Assembly (NCBI GenBank): GCA_948356915.1
Contig: CAOJCG010000006.1
Coordinates: forward strand, 1-64,000
Length of the DNA stretch: 64,000 nucleotides
Direction: 5' to 3'
DNA from: an uncultured Clostridiaceae bacterium
GTDB taxonomy: Bacteria > Bacillota > Clostridia > TANB77 > CAG-508
The position numbers were made by a program, and so were the translations under genes. Positions 1 through 8,157 of the stretch are shown in pieces. Within the stretch, counting starts at the first letter, position 1. Each line of letters starts with the position of its first letter. The notes beneath the pieces are model-generated. The model was not told where the DNA came from and ran no database searches. It saw only the letters and a program-made list of their open reading frames with translations.

Positions 1-29
1 CCATCTTAAATCTACACTATCTTTTATTT

Positions 30-230
30 TTAACATCTTCTCACTTCCTTTATCAATATTCTCTCAACTCTATTCAAAGCTTCTTTATACGTTATAAATC
101 TTACATGTCTGTTCTTCATGTCTAGTCTTATTATTTTTACTTGCTCGTTATATCTTCGCATATATATTTTTGCTAATGTTAATCTTGTATAGCCTTCGTG
201 CCACATTTGAATTATTTCTTTGTCTGTCAT
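30..230 (-). CDS. Small phage-type protein, 66 aa, unknown
   Basis: The sequence is basic and helical, with an N-terminal segment (residues 3-25) resembling a short helix-turn-helix found in phage sigma-like or Hin-like proteins; this is only a resemblance. A Shine-Dalgarno sequence (AAGAGGTG) precedes the start. It is the most distal gene visible in the leftward early operon. I do not recognise the family. Confidence 0.55.
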   Translation of the reverse strand: MTDKEIIQMWHEGYTRLTLAKIYMRRYNEQVKIIRLDMKNRHVRFITYKEALNRVERILIKEVRRC

Positions 231-264
231 ACTTACACCTCTTAAGTGTAGTATGTTCTATTTG

Positions 265-429
265 TTAGATTTTTTGTATTTCTATTTTAATTTTATATGT
301 ATTTGTTGTAATACTACACCCTGCAAATCCTTGTAGTATCAATTCTCTTTTTATTCCTTTTTTATTATTTAATAACTCTATTGCTTTTTGCAATAATATA
401 TTTAAATCTATTTCTTCCTCTTTGTTCAT
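265..429 (-). CDS. Small phage-type protein, 54 aa, unknown
   Basis: This short frame starts ATG at 429 after a strong Shine-Dalgarno (GGAGGGG) and begins MNKEEEIDLN. It fits between the genes ending at 431 and starting at 230 without overlap, as expected for a packed phage operon. The N-terminal half is a charged helix; the C-terminal half is probably beta. No family is recognised. Support comes from the ribosome-binding site and tight packing. Confidence 0.6.
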   Translation of the reverse strand: MNKEEEIDLNILLQKAIELLNNKKGIKRELILQGFAGCSITTNTYKIKIEIQKI

Positions 430-430
430 A

Positions 431-781
431 TTATTTCCCCTCCAGTAATTCTTTTAAGACTTCTATCTTTCCTCTTATTTTTTCTATATCTCCAAATAGC
501 ATACTTAATTCTTCCCATTCGCTTTGTTGTAACATTTTATTCTGTTCTAATATTTGTAATTGCACTACTCTTTTTGTAGTGTTCCTTAATTGTTGTTTAT
601 ATTTATTTATCTTCTCTTCTATTGCTTCTTTAGATATAGAATTAGCTAATGCTTGTAAAACTGTTTCTATTGCTTGTATTTCATCACACTTTTTCACTGA
701 ACTATGTATTGTGTCTAAATCTGTATAGAACTTTATAATATGTTTACATTGTTTCTTTGCTTCTTCTAATTCTTTATTCAT
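431..781 (-). CDS. Coiled-coil phage-type protein, 116 aa
   Basis: Almost entirely helical and charged, with heptad-like Leu/Ile spacing over residues 50-110, so probably a coiled coil or helical bundle. Its ATG abuts the stop of the upstream gene (782), suggesting translational coupling. No known domain is recognised. The position suggests an accessory early phage function. Confidence 0.6.
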   Translation of the reverse strand: MNKELEEAKKQCKHIIKFYTDLDTIHSSVKKCDEIQAIETVLQALANSISKEAIEEKINKYKQQLRNTTKRVVQLQILEQNKMLQQSEWEELSMLFGDIEKIRGKIEVLKELLEGK

Positions 782-1156
782 CTAAAACACCTCTTTATCT
801 TCTTTCCATTCTTTTGGTATCTTCCAATTTCTTGGTTCTCTGTTAAAATACTTTTCACAAGCTACTTCTATATCGCATTCACTACAACCTGTATAATTGC
901 TTGTACAATATTCATTTATAGTTTTTATAGCTTTCTCTACTAATTCCATCCGTAGCTCCTTTGCTTTTTCGTTTATTGCTTGTAGTTCATCATAACTAAA
1001 ATAAGCACTCATAAATTCTAAATCACTTACACTTATCAATTTATTTCTTAAATCAAATGTAATTTGTCTAAATTCACTTCTATATATTACTTCTACTTCA
1101 TATACTTCTAACATATTAAATCCTAATTCTTTAAACATCTTATCTGCCTTGCTCAT
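782..1156 (-). CDS. Phage-type protein with Cys cluster, 124 aa
   Basis: It starts MSKADKMFKELGF, a beginning I associate with small phage proteins of clostridial phages. A four-Cys cluster (C..C..C....C) at about residues 84-100 could bind a metal. It contains an in-frame CGG codon at 950-952, residue 69. A shift there would run into a stop within three codons, so CGG is probably read as Arg here, unlike the frameshift sites elsewhere in the window. Function unknown. Confidence 0.6.
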   Translation of the reverse strand: MSKADKMFKELGFNMLEVYEVEVIYRSEFRQITFDLRNKLISVSDLEFMSAYFSYDELQAINEKAKELRMELVEKAIKTINEYCTSNYTGCSECDIEVACEKYFNREPRNWKIPKEWKEDKEVF

Positions 1157-1165
1157 AGTTCCTCC

Positions 1166-1447
1166 TTAATCTATCCAATATTGTTTTATTGCTTTTACTG
1201 TTTGTGGTTTATGGTACCACCATCTACTATAATTTTTAATAAATATGTATCCTATAACTTCTTCGACAACTGCATTAATTGAATTACAAGAACAACCTAT
1301 TTTTTGATTATCTATTATTAATGTTTCTGCTAGCGTCTCTTTATTTATTTTATAATCATAATCTTTTATTCCAAAAGCACTACACATAGGCTGTATTAAA
1401 TCTATTATTTGTAATCTTTTATTTTCTAAATATTCTAAATTACTCAT
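1166..1447 (-). CDS. Phage-type protein, 93 aa, unknown
   Basis: A short protein with conserved-looking elements GCSCNSIN and WWYHKPQTVKAIKQYW. Its start overlaps the stop of the upstream gene by 4 nt (1444-1447), typical of translational coupling. I do not recognise the family. Its place in the leftward early operon is the only functional clue. Confidence 0.6.
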   Translation of the reverse strand: MSNLEYLENKRLQIIDLIQPMCSAFGIKDYDYKINKETLAETLIIDNQKIGCSCNSINAVVEEVIGYIFIKNYSRWWYHKPQTVKAIKQYWID

Positions 1448-1917
1448 TCCTTTTCTCCTTTCATTATTTCTAAAATTTCTTTATAACAATGTTTTTGTAC
1501 TAACAAGCAATTTCTTTTATTTATAAATTCTTCTTTTTCTTTTTTACTCATAATTGAAGTGTTTATTAGATTAAGTTTTTCATCATAATAAGGTTTTATT
1601 AAATCTTGATAACATTTTTCTACTGACTGTATTCTTTCTTCCAACTTCTCTATTATCTTTTGCTTGTTTGTTTCTAGTTGCTCTACTTTATTCTTATATT
1701 TACATATCTTACATATTTCTACTGCTTCATTTTGTTTTGTTATATAGCCTTCCCAAAACACATTCTCTAATTTTGTCTCTAATTGTTTTATATAAGCTAA
1801 TAGTATTTTTTCATCTTCTTCATTTTCTTCTTGACTATATAAAGTAGCAAACAAAACATCATTTAATGATTTTGATATTCTTTCTTTCGCTTTTGCTATT
1901 TCTTCTTTACTTAACAT
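1444..1917 (-). CDS. Coiled-coil protein, 157 aa, unknown
   Basis: Predominantly helical, with long heptad-like stretches over residues 40-110 and a CKIC pair near residue 70. Proteins like this are common in phage early operons as accessory or scaffold-like products, but no specific family is recognisable. It overlaps the next gene by 4 nt. Confidence 0.6.
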   Translation of the reverse strand: MLSKEEIAKAKERISKSLNDVLFATLYSQEENEEDEKILLAYIKQLETKLENVFWEGYITKQNEAVEICKICKYKNKVEQLETNKQKIIEKLEERIQSVEKCYQDLIKPYYDEKLNLINTSIMSKKEKEEFINKRNCLLVQKHCYKEILEIMKGEKE

Positions 1918-1929
1918 TGCTTTCCTCCA

Positions 1930-2433
1930 TTATCCAAAATTTAAAACTCTATCTCTTTGCATACTTCTTAACATTGAAGATAAAATAACTTCTTTATCTG
2001 CTTTTAATTCTTGTTTTCTAGCAGGTCTAATACAATAAAGTTCTTTTAGTCCATCTATTGGTTCCATCCAATATCTTGTATTTTTTATTCCAAATTCATT
2101 TATTGTTATTTCTTCTTTTTCTACTAATCTGTCTATTGCTACATACACACCTATTTCAGAAGATATTTCAGATTTTACTTTTTCATATAATTCATAAGGC
2201 ATTACAAAATAATTTTTATTACCGAAAAAACTTAATTTATTTTTGCTATGAAAATCTTGTACACTTTGCTTTATTTCATAACAATAAACTTGTCTATCGC
2301 AATTATACATTACACAATCTACAATTTCAGAACCATGCCAACCTAATGTACATTCAAAAACGTAAAATTCACTTCCATTATTAAATTTATTTGCTAATAA
2401 TTGTTCTAATTTCTTTGTTCTTTCAGTTTTCAT
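1930..2433 (-). CDS. MmcB/PD-(D/E)XK-like nuclease, 167 aa
   Basis: The core WHGSEIVDCVMYN followed by VYCYEIKQSVQDF has the E..D...ExK pattern of a PD-(D/E)XK nuclease and resembles the MmcB/DUF2034-like proteins in DNA-repair and phage contexts. The order is helix, catalytic beta-hairpin, then the GNKNYFV strand. It overlaps the upstream frame by 11 nt. A CGG trinucleotide near 2222 is out of frame (TTC GGT) and has no effect. The family call rests on motif resemblance only. Confidence 0.55.
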   Translation of the reverse strand: MKTERTKKLEQLLANKFNNGSEFYVFECTLGWHGSEIVDCVMYNCDRQVYCYEIKQSVQDFHSKNKLSFFGNKNYFVMPYELYEKVKSEISSEIGVYVAIDRLVEKEEITINEFGIKNTRYWMEPIDGLKELYCIRPARKQELKADKEVILSSMLRSMQRDRVLNFG

Positions 2434-2788
2434 TGCTTTCGCCTACTTTCTTCTCAAAATATTGTTTTATACAGTTTTTGCAATCACGTACTAAAGTATT
2501 ATTTATTAAATTTGAAGTACAATTACTTTTTTTACAAATTGTATTATCAATATTTAACGAAATCATAAAATCTGATATTTCATCTATTATTTTATCTTTC
2601 TTTGCAATGTCTTTGGCATATTCTAGTAATCTTTCGTTTTTATTGTTAATTAATTTTTTATTCTTTTCTATCTCTTCTTGTTGTGATTTTATTAAATTTT
2701 TAATTATATTAAACTTTTCTTTATGTGTTACTGTATTTTTAAAACTATCTTCTAAATATTCTATTGCTTCCTTATCTTCTTCTGACAT
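2423..2788 (-). CDS. Coiled-coil protein with C-terminal Cys cluster, 121 aa
   Basis: The N-terminal two thirds are a charged helix. The C-terminal third has Cys residues (CKKSNC ... CKNC) that might form a small metal site. It overlaps the nuclease-like gene downstream by 11 nt. No family is recognised. Confidence 0.55.
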   Translation of the reverse strand: MSEEDKEAIEYLEDSFKNTVTHKEKFNIIKNLIKSQQEEIEKNKKLINNKNERLLEYAKDIAKKDKIIDEISDFMISLNIDNTICKKSNCTSNLINNTLVRDCKNCIKQYFEKKVGESNEN

Positions 2789-2791
2789 AAG

Positions 2792-2980
2792 TTATTCCTC
2801 CTTTACGTCTAATTCTTCAAATTTCTTTACTATATAATCAATACAGTCGTTTAATCTTACTGTTTTATTTTCTTCAATATTTCCAAAATATGTACAAGAA
2901 AATCTATTAAATACTCTTTTATCATTTAAAATTCTATATATGAATTTAATACAACATTTTTCTTTTTCCTTTTCGTCCAT
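2792..2980 (-). CDS. Small protein, 62 aa, unknown
   Basis: A short charged protein with Cys residues, starting 9 nt after the stop of the methylase-like gene and preceded by an AGGAGG Shine-Dalgarno. No domain is recognised. Operon packing supports that it is a real gene. Confidence 0.55.
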   Translation of the reverse strand: MDEKEKEKCCIKFIYRILNDKRVFNRFSCTYFGNIEENKTVRLNDCIDYIVKKFEELDVKEE

Positions 2981-2989
2981 AGTATCCTC

Positions 2990-3607
2990 CTATTTATTAG
3001 CTTCATAAAATGCCCAAGCAAATCCCATAGGTGTTTTACTTCTCCAATTTTGAAGTTCTACACTTCCATATTTAAGTTTTAATGGATTTTTATATATAGG
3101 ACTTTCTTTTTGCAAAGGTTCTAATCTTTTTGGAATTGGATTATTAAAATTTCCCCATAGCCAAGTTGCCTTATTGTACCTATTTTCTTGTTGTTCAATC
3201 TTATCTTTACAATATCCTGCAAAATCACATGGATTAAATTTAAATTTAACTTGTCCTAATTTTGGACAACATTTATGTATTCTTGACATTGGATTTTCAA
3301 CTACCCAAAAATGTGGTTTAAAATAATCAACTATTTCTAATGTTTTATATACTAGTTGTTTACTTTTTTCTGTACTTCCATCTTTATCTTTTCTTGCAAA
3401 ATGCCTAGCACCACTCAGTGCAAAATCTGTACAAGGACATGCGGCTAAAATTCCATATACTTTATCTTTAGGTATCTGCTTATAATCCCACGTCAATACA
3501 TCTGTTCCAAGCTGTAAATCTATCTGTATTACTTCGTAGCCATTCTTTTTATATGGTCTGCTCCAATTTCCCGTCAAGTCAAATAAACTTAATATTATTT
3601 TCTTCAT
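2990..3607 (-). CDS. C5-cytosine DNA methyltransferase-like protein, 205 aa
   Basis: The N-terminus LSLFDLTGNWSRPY resembles the AdoMet-binding motif I of DNA cytosine-5 methylases. ACPCTDFALSG carries the Pro-Cys catalytic dipeptide (motif IV) near residue 58, and VVENPMSR matches motif VI. At 205 aa it lacks most of the usual target-recognition region, so it belongs to the short phage-borne group. It probably modifies phage DNA against host restriction. It lies between a small membrane protein gene and the recombination genes. Confidence 0.7.
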   Translation of the reverse strand: MKKIILSLFDLTGNWSRPYKKNGYEVIQIDLQLGTDVLTWDYKQIPKDKVYGILAACPCTDFALSGARHFARKDKDGSTEKSKQLVYKTLEIVDYFKPHFWVVENPMSRIHKCCPKLGQVKFKFNPCDFAGYCKDKIEQQENRYNKATWLWGNFNNPIPKRLEPLQKESPIYKNPLKLKYGSVELQNWRSKTPMGFAWAFYEANK

Positions 3608-3611
3608 TTTT

Positions 3612-3797
3612 TTACCTCTCTTGTTTTAAACTATCTTCTAGCACAAAATTATCGTAACTTTGCTCATATATGTTTAGTTTTGTTTCTATGTTTTGTATGT
3701 AATCTTTATCTTTTCTATCCGAATGTGTAAATATTATTGATATTAACAGCATATAAATTAAAAATATTATTATCTCAAAATGAAAATGATTTTTCAT
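3612..3797 (-). CDS. Small single-pass membrane protein, 61 aa
   Basis: A hydrophobic segment (residues 7-23) is followed by a charged cytoplasmic or external tail. It sits 4 nt upstream of the methylase-like gene in the same operon. Function unknown. Confidence 0.5.
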   Translation of the reverse strand: MKNHFHFEIIIFLIYMLLISIIFTHSDRKDKDYIQNIETKLNIYEQSYDNFVLEDSLKQER

Positions 3798-3809
3798 TTA
3801 TATTCCTCC

Positions 3810-4223
3810 TTAATATTCCTCTATTTTTACAACAACTTTTGGTGTAGCTGCATATTTTTTTATAACTGTGCAATGTGTGACTTGTGTATCGTCTAAATAA
3901 GCAAATTTATTCATTGCATCTAATATAATTTTTGTAATATTATCAATATCTGGCTTTTTAGTTGGACTTATATTTCCTGCTAACATTTCCGCTTCTCGTT
4001 TTTTACTTGTGCTTTTGATTATCTCAAAATATGCTACTATTTCTACTTTTACTCTACCTTCAATAGGCTTGAAGGTAGGATATTTTTCTATAAAATAAAA
4101 TCTTACTAAATATTCATAATTTTTTGTTTTTGTTGGTGTATATGCTCTTCCATATTTTGTGTTCATTCTAGGCCTTGCTTTTCCTACTATCTCTCCTATC
4201 ATTTCAAATTCATATTTAATCAT
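3810..4223 (-). CDS. rusA: RusA-family Holliday junction resolvase
   Basis: The family signature KPDIDNITKIILDAMN followed by YLDDTQV is present at about residues 88-115. It supplies the acidic residues that bind metal and cut Holliday junctions. Length (137 aa) is normal. RusA-type nucleases act in phage recombination and replication, and this one lies in the recombination/replication part of the early operon. Confidence 0.92.
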   Translation of the reverse strand: MIKYEFEMIGEIVGKARPRMNTKYGRAYTPTKTKNYEYLVRFYFIEKYPTFKPIEGRVKVEIVAYFEIIKSTSKKREAEMLAGNISPTKKPDIDNITKIILDAMNKFAYLDDTQVTHCTVIKKYAATPKVVVKIEEY

Positions 4224-4232
4224 TAGCTTGTC

Positions 4233-4475
4233 CTACCTTCTTCTTCTATTTTCTGAATAATCTATGTAACTTTTCCATTGTTCGTTATTTTCAATTTTAT
4301 TATTAATAAAATCTATTCCTTTTTCACATTTTACTGTTATGTTGTTTGTTTCTATTATTTTTCTAAATGCTTCTTTTGTGCATTTACTACCTTTTCCACC
4401 TTTAAATGTTTTTAATTTTCTTACTTTTATTCCTGTCTCTAATTCCCATGCTTTTATTGTTTGTTTTCTTCTCAT
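4233..4475 (-). CDS. Basic protein, 80 aa, unknown
   Basis: A lysine- and arginine-rich short protein, probably nucleic-acid binding judging by charge alone, located 9 nt upstream of rusA. The start has a GGAAGCGG ribosome-binding region. No family is recognised. Confidence 0.5.
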   Translation of the reverse strand: MRRKQTIKAWELETGIKVRKLKTFKGGKGSKCTKEAFRKIIETNNITVKCEKGIDFINNKIENNEQWKSYIDYSENRRRR

Positions 4476-4494
4476 TTGTCCGCTTCCTTTCCTA

Positions 4495-4782
4495 TTAATC
4501 TATATAACTTGTATTTTCTATTTTTATTTTTTTATCTATTTTATCTATAATTTCTTGCTCTATTTCTTTATAATTTATTAAATATTTTATTGCTGCAGTT
4601 TCGTTAAATATAAATGCTTTAAAGCTGAATGATATATTCTCTCTTTCTCCTGAAATATATAAATGTATATATTCTTTTTTTCTTAGGGTAGTGAATTTTA
4701 TTCTTCTAACAATTGCTATATCGACTTCTAAAGATTTTATTATATTTAAAATTATATATTTATTTATTATTTTTCTTATCAT
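4495..4782 (-). CDS. Phage-type protein, 95 aa, unknown
   Basis: Mixed beta/helix composition with a charged C-terminal tail. It is embedded in the early operon between the HTH gene and the basic protein. No recognisable domain. Confidence 0.5.
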   Translation of the reverse strand: MIRKIINKYIILNIIKSLEVDIAIVRRIKFTTLRKKEYIHLYISGERENISFSFKAFIFNETAAIKYLINYKEIEQEIIDKIDKKIKIENTSYID

Positions 4783-4796
4783 TGCATTTTCCTTTC

Positions 4797-5159
4797 CTAA
4801 TCAATTCTTGGAATATGATTATAATTTGCTTCTTCTAGCTCTATTTGCTCTGCCTTTTTTAAGTATGCTATATATTTTCTTTTTTGTTTATTTAATTGTT
4901 TTGTTCTTGACTTACAGTCATTTAAGCTATGTTTTATTTGTTTTAGTTCTTCGTCTCTTTCTATTCTTGACATTGATGTATATTCTTTTGCTAACCTATA
5001 TCCGCTTCTATTACTGCTATATATAACTACTCTTTTTGTTTTTAAATTGCTTATTTTATCTCTTATGTTTCTATCTCCTAGTCCTGTCTTTTCGCATAGT
5101 TCTTTTCTTGTTGTATACCTGGTGCTTGATAAATAATCTTCAATATTTATTTCTTTCAT
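4797..5159 (-). CDS. Winged-HTH-like DNA-binding protein, 120 aa
   Basis: Residues 6-50 (YTTRKELCEKTGLGDRNIRD ... YSSNRSGYRLA) form a helix-turn-helix with a wing-like hairpin. The C-terminal half is a coiled coil rich in Lys. I prefer the ATG at 5159, which is preceded by AAAGGAGA at good spacing, over the frame's first ATG at 5177. Probably a phage regulator or accessory replication protein. Confidence 0.6.
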   Translation of the reverse strand: MKEINIEDYLSSTRYTTRKELCEKTGLGDRNIRDKISNLKTKRVVIYSSNRSGYRLAKEYTSMSRIERDEELKQIKHSLNDCKSRTKQLNKQKRKYIAYLKKAEQIELEEANYNHIPRID

Positions 5160-5180
5160 TTGTGTTCTCCTTTTCAATTT

Positions 5181-5507
5181 TTATTCTGGGAAACATTTCG
5201 TTTGTTGTTTATATTTAAATTCCTTTTGTACTGGTATTACACATTTATTGCATAATGCCAGATATATAGTTTTATCTGCATTTGACATTGTTTGTGGTAT
5301 TTTACAAATTCCTCCTGTTCTTTCTTCCCATTTTCCTGAAATAATTATTTCGTCTCCGCAATAATCGCATATGTAATAATCATATAGTTTCTCTTTTTTT
5401 GTTTTTTCTTTTTTTAAATGATTTATTTCTTGTTTTTCTTCATATTTACTTTGTTTTGCTATCTTTTCTCTTGCCATAAATTTATTTAATCTATTAACTA
5501 TTTTCAT
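5181..5507 (-). CDS. Zinc-ribbon-like protein, 108 aa
   Basis: Two Cys pairs, CDYCGDE and CNKC, about 40 residues apart, suggest a zinc ribbon. The N-terminal 40 residues are a basic helix. It overlaps the replisome-organiser gene by 14 nt. Function unknown; the ribbon suggests nucleic-acid or protein binding during phage replication. Confidence 0.55.
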   Translation of the reverse strand: MKIVNRLNKFMAREKIAKQSKYEEKQEINHLKKEKTKKEKLYDYYICDYCGDEIIISGKWEERTGGICKIPQTMSNADKTIYLALCNKCVIPVQKEFKYKQQTKCFPE

Positions 5508-6267
5508 TGTTATTAAACCCCTTATCTACCTTTTCTTTTAACGTTTTTGTAAAATAATTTATAAATTTATTTATACTTTCATTTTCTAAATCTACGTATT
5601 TTTCTGTTTTTAAAAATTTCAAGTTAAACTCTTCTTTTGTTAATTTTTCTAAAATTACTTTGTATGGACTAAAATACAGTTCTTTAACAACGTAATACTG
5701 TATTTGTGTTTTTAATATTCTTTGCTCATCTAAATATTGTATTACATTTGGACTTTCTATCAAAACGTTAAATTTTTTCAATAAAATTCTTATACCTTGA
5801 CGTTGACTCTCTGAAATGTCTTTGAAAAAAATTTCGTTTTCCCTATTATTAATATAATTAAATAATAAGTATAGTATAGTAATAATGTACCCCTCTGGCA
5901 TACCGTTTGCTTGCCCTTTTGCTTTGCTCTCCGCTTGTCCGTCTGCTTGCCTTTGCGGTTGTCCTTTTTCTGCGTTTGTAAATTGATTATTATTGACAAT
6001 TTGATACTTTGGAGCAATATTTTGGTTTCTACCCTTTTTATAACTTATATATTTTTTGTTAATTAACTCATTTCTTGCATTTTGCAATTCTTTTATTGTT
6101 AATCTTAATTTACTCATAAGCGTAATATTTGCTACTGAAAACTCATTAATGCAATCTAGTGTGTATGCTATATGCAGCAAGTAATTATAAAGTGCTATAG
6201 CATTGCTAGAAAGAGCATTATAGTCTAACATAGTATAAAACGCATTAAGTTGTTCTATATAATTCAC
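5494..6267 (-). CDS. DnaD-like phage replisome organiser, 257 aa
   Basis: The N-terminal winged-helix pattern (SSNAIALYNYLLHIAYTLD ... ITLMSKLRLTIKELQNARN) matches the DNA-binding domain of DnaD/replisome-organiser proteins. A polar QG-rich linker (about residues 100-125) and a helical C-terminal domain follow. These proteins bind the phage origin and recruit the helicase loader. The frame opens at a GTG at 6309, but the GTG at 6267 has a clear AGAGAGGA ribosome-binding site and avoids overlap with the upstream gene. Confidence 0.7.
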   Translation of the reverse strand: MNYIEQLNAFYTMLDYNALSSNAIALYNYLLHIAYTLDCINEFSVANITLMSKLRLTIKELQNARNELINKKYISYKKGRNQNIAPKYQIVNNNQFTNAEKGQPQRQADGQAESKAKGQANGMPEGYIITILYLLFNYINNRENEIFFKDISESQRQGIRILLKKFNVLIESPNVIQYLDEQRILKTQIQYYVVKELYFSPYKVILEKLTKEEFNLKFLKTEKYVDLENESINKFINYFTKTLKEKVDKGFNNNENS

Positions 6268-6289
6268 AAGTCTTTCCTCTCTTTCGCAT

Positions 6290-6667
6290 TTATTTTCGAC
6301 TATTAACACCGCTATTTGTGAAACATTTTTCTATGATTTTGTCTGTGCATAATGTTAAAAAGTCATTATTTTTTAAGTTGTGTTCTATGTTAAATATTAT
6401 TTTGTATCGGCTTTCTTCTTTTGCATATCTCATTGCTTTTTCAGCACATGAAATAGATGTATAGTGTTTTTTTGCTATAAGTGAATAAATCTCACTCATT
6501 CTTGGTATTTCATATCCATTACCAAATGTTTTAGATACTGAATACTCTATTGCACTAAGCCAATAATTAAAACCTAATGAACTTGTTTTCATTTTAATTT
6601 CTAATAAGAATTTAGTAATTTCTTTTTTAAGTTCATATAATTTCATTAATCTTGTTAATTCTTCCAT
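6290..6667 (-). CDS. Spo0A C-terminal-like DNA-binding protein A, 125 aa
   Basis: Residues 32-90 (YWLSAIEYSV ... EIYSLIAKKHYTSISCAEKA) closely resemble the Spo0A effector domain, whose signature is Y-P-x-I-A-K-K-x-x-T-x-x-x-V-E-R-A-I-R. There is no receiver domain, so phosphorelay control is not expected. A related gene lies directly upstream (6781-7128). In a phage these could bind host 0A boxes or phage promoters to link the lytic/lysogenic choice to sporulation. That role is inference; the domain match is from motif memory. Confidence 0.7.
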   Translation of the reverse strand: MEELTRLMKLYELKKEITKFLLEIKMKTSSLGFNYWLSAIEYSVSKTFGNGYEIPRMSEIYSLIAKKHYTSISCAEKAMRYAKEESRYKIIFNIEHNLKNNDFLTLCTDKIIEKCFTNSGVNSRK

Positions 6668-6780
6668 TTCCTTGCCTTTCTTATATGTTTTTTCAAAAAT
6701 AGCAGGACAAAAACTTTGTGACCTGCTTGTTGTAAATTACAATATGTGAATTTTAAAAGTTTTTATGTAACATTTTAAAT

Positions 6781-7128
6781 TTATTCAATAATATATTTGT
6801 TCTTTAAATAATCAATGCTCAAAAATAACATACTTCTTATTGTTATTTTGTATTTTACATTGAAAAAATTTTGAATATTTTGTTGTCCTATAGTTAATAT
6901 TAAGTTTCTTAATGCCTTATCAACTCTTGTTGGAGTTGTATTGAATTTTTTTGCTACTTTTTCTAATAAATCCCTTATTGCAATTTCTGTTATTAAATTA
7001 ATCTTTAAAGCTTCTTTTACAAATTCTGTCCAAAAATAGAACCCTAAAAGGCTTTTATTCATTTGTAATTCTTCTTGTAATTTTTTTATTTGTCTTTCAC
7101 TTATTTGTTTATTTGCTATCTTTTTCAT
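6781..7128 (-). CDS. Spo0A C-terminal-like DNA-binding protein B, 115 aa
   Basis: This is a second Spo0A-effector-like protein: LLEKVAKKFNTTPTRVDKAL (about residues 56-75) matches the recognition-helix region of Spo0A. It shares the 'SLGFxxW' segment with its neighbour at 6290, so the two look like divergent paralogues. The ATG at 7128 has a GGAAG ribosome-binding site; the frame's first ATG (7146) overlaps that site. It lacks the receiver domain. Confidence 0.7.
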   Translation of the reverse strand: MKKIANKQISERQIKKLQEELQMNKSLLGFYFWTEFVKEALKINLITEIAIRDLLEKVAKKFNTTPTRVDKALRNLILTIGQQNIQNFFNVKYKITIRSMLFLSIDYLKNKYIIE

Positions 7129-7218
7129 GTGTTTTCTTCCTTTCATTTATTGACTTCTACTGTTTTTACATGTTATAATAGCAATAGAAGTGTTTGAATA
7201 ATATTTCTATTGAACTAA

Positions 7219-7407
7219 TCATTTCCGTTTGCTGCGTTGGTGATTAGTTCTTTTATTTTGTTCATTTGTCCAATATGGTTTGCTAGTCTGATAAAACATT
7301 AAAAGTCCATATGATGCATATATTAATGCTTGTCCTACTGAAATTGTATCCGCTTCTAGTTGTCCAAAAATTATGAATATAAAAATTAAACTAATTAAAC
7401 ATAACAT
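7219..7407 (-). CDS. Small membrane protein, 62 aa
   Basis: It has two hydrophobic segments (residues 2-16 and 26-42) and a very basic C-terminus. The penultimate codons include an in-frame CGG (7225-7227); whether it is read as Arg or shifted only changes the last few residues. Phage-encoded small membrane proteins are common, but no function can be assigned. Confidence 0.5.
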   Translation of the reverse strand: MLCLISLIFIFIIFGQLEADTISVGQALIYASYGLLMFYQTSKPYWTNEQNKRTNHQRSKRK

Positions 7408-7422
7408 TTCTATATCTCCTCC

Positions 7423-7626
7423 TTATCTAAAATATTGTTCTGAAATTTCATAAAACTTATCTTGATCTACCCTTGTACATCTTATTCCAATTTTTTTCTT
7501 TGCTTCTGCAAATACTGGTAAAGATAATAATTTATAAACTTGTTTCGTACTTATATTGTATTGTTCTGCTATCGTTTTTGGATCTACGAAATTCCTTCTA
7601 GATCTACTACATATATTTGTTGCCAT
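7423..7626 (-). CDS. Excisionase/MerR-like HTH protein, 67 aa
   Basis: The segment VDPKTIAEQYNISTKQVYKL is a typical helix-turn-helix of excisionase or DUF6462-type small DNA-binding proteins, followed by a short wing. It starts after an AGGAGG Shine-Dalgarno. As the first gene of the leftward early operon it could be excisionase or an early activator. Confidence 0.6.
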   Translation of the reverse strand: MATNICSRSRRNFVDPKTIAEQYNISTKQVYKLLSLPVFAEAKKKIGIRCTRVDQDKFYEISEQYFR

Positions 7627-7647
7627 TTTTACCTCCTATTTTTTATT

Positions 7648-7699
7648 TTGATATTTTATCTCACCTATGCTATAATGCTTCTAAAAGGTGGTGATTATA
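7648..7699 (+). promoter_or_regulatory. Promoter and RBS, copy 1 of a duplicated cassette
   Basis: A -35 box TTGATA (7648-7653), 17-bp spacer and perfect TATAAT (7671-7676) are followed by AAAGGTGGTGAT as ribosome-binding site. The same arrangement with nearly the same spacer recurs at 8453-8505, so the two rightward genes are under matching control. Confidence 0.8.
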
Positions 7700-7933
7700 A
7701 TGTATAATTATTCTGTTAATGCTAATGAAAAATTAACAATCAAAACTCCTGATGTCGAGAAATTTAGTGATATAAAAATTGAAAATAAGCAAACTAAAGA
7801 CTGTATTGTTAATCACTCTATTTATCCAGATGGAACTGATGTAACTTTTACGCAACTCGCTAATAAAATAATTATTTCTTCAAATAAAGAACTTGTACAA
7901 AATGATGATGGTTCTTATTCGTTTAAAAACTAA
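7700..7933 (+). CDS. Small protein, 77 aa, unknown
   Basis: A beta-rich small protein beginning MYNYSVNANE. The ATG at 7700 is chosen because the GGTGGTG just upstream is its ribosome-binding site; the frame's earlier GTG codons fall inside that site. It is driven by the duplicated promoter cassette and runs against the leftward operon, overlapping the end of the 7923 gene by 11 nt tail-to-tail. Function unknown. Confidence 0.6.
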   Translation: MYNYSVNANEKLTIKTPDVEKFSDIKIENKQTKDCIVNHSIYPDGTDVTFTQLANKIIISSNKELVQNDDGSYSFKN

Positions 7934-8138
7934 TATCTATTCTATCTTTTGTTTGTATTATTGTAGAGCTAGTATCCTTGCCATTTACTGGCTCTATTTT
8001 TTTTATTGTTGTTATTTTGTCTTTTTCATAAGTAATACAATTAATAGTTTTTCCACCTTCATCCATTATTTGTTTTATCTTTTCTTTTTCTTCTTTTGTA
8101 ATTTTTTTATCTACTACATTTTCAAATTTTATTTCCAT
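7923..8138 (-). CDS. Small charged protein, 71 aa, unknown
   Basis: A charged protein (MEIKFENVVDKKI...) preceded by a strong AGGAGG. It is the last of three leftward genes (8431 to 7923) set between the two copies of the rightward promoter cassette. No domain recognised. Confidence 0.6.
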   Translation of the reverse strand: MEIKFENVVDKKITKEEKEKIKQIMDEGGKTINCITYEKDKITTIKKIEPVNGKDTSSTIIQTKDRIDISF

Positions 8139-8157
8139 GCTTACCTCCTATTATTTA

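Noticed and set aside
5790..6017. 75-aa ORF within the replisome-organiser gene
   Set aside because: Same strand, other frame, no start signal; it reads the QG-rich linker out of frame.
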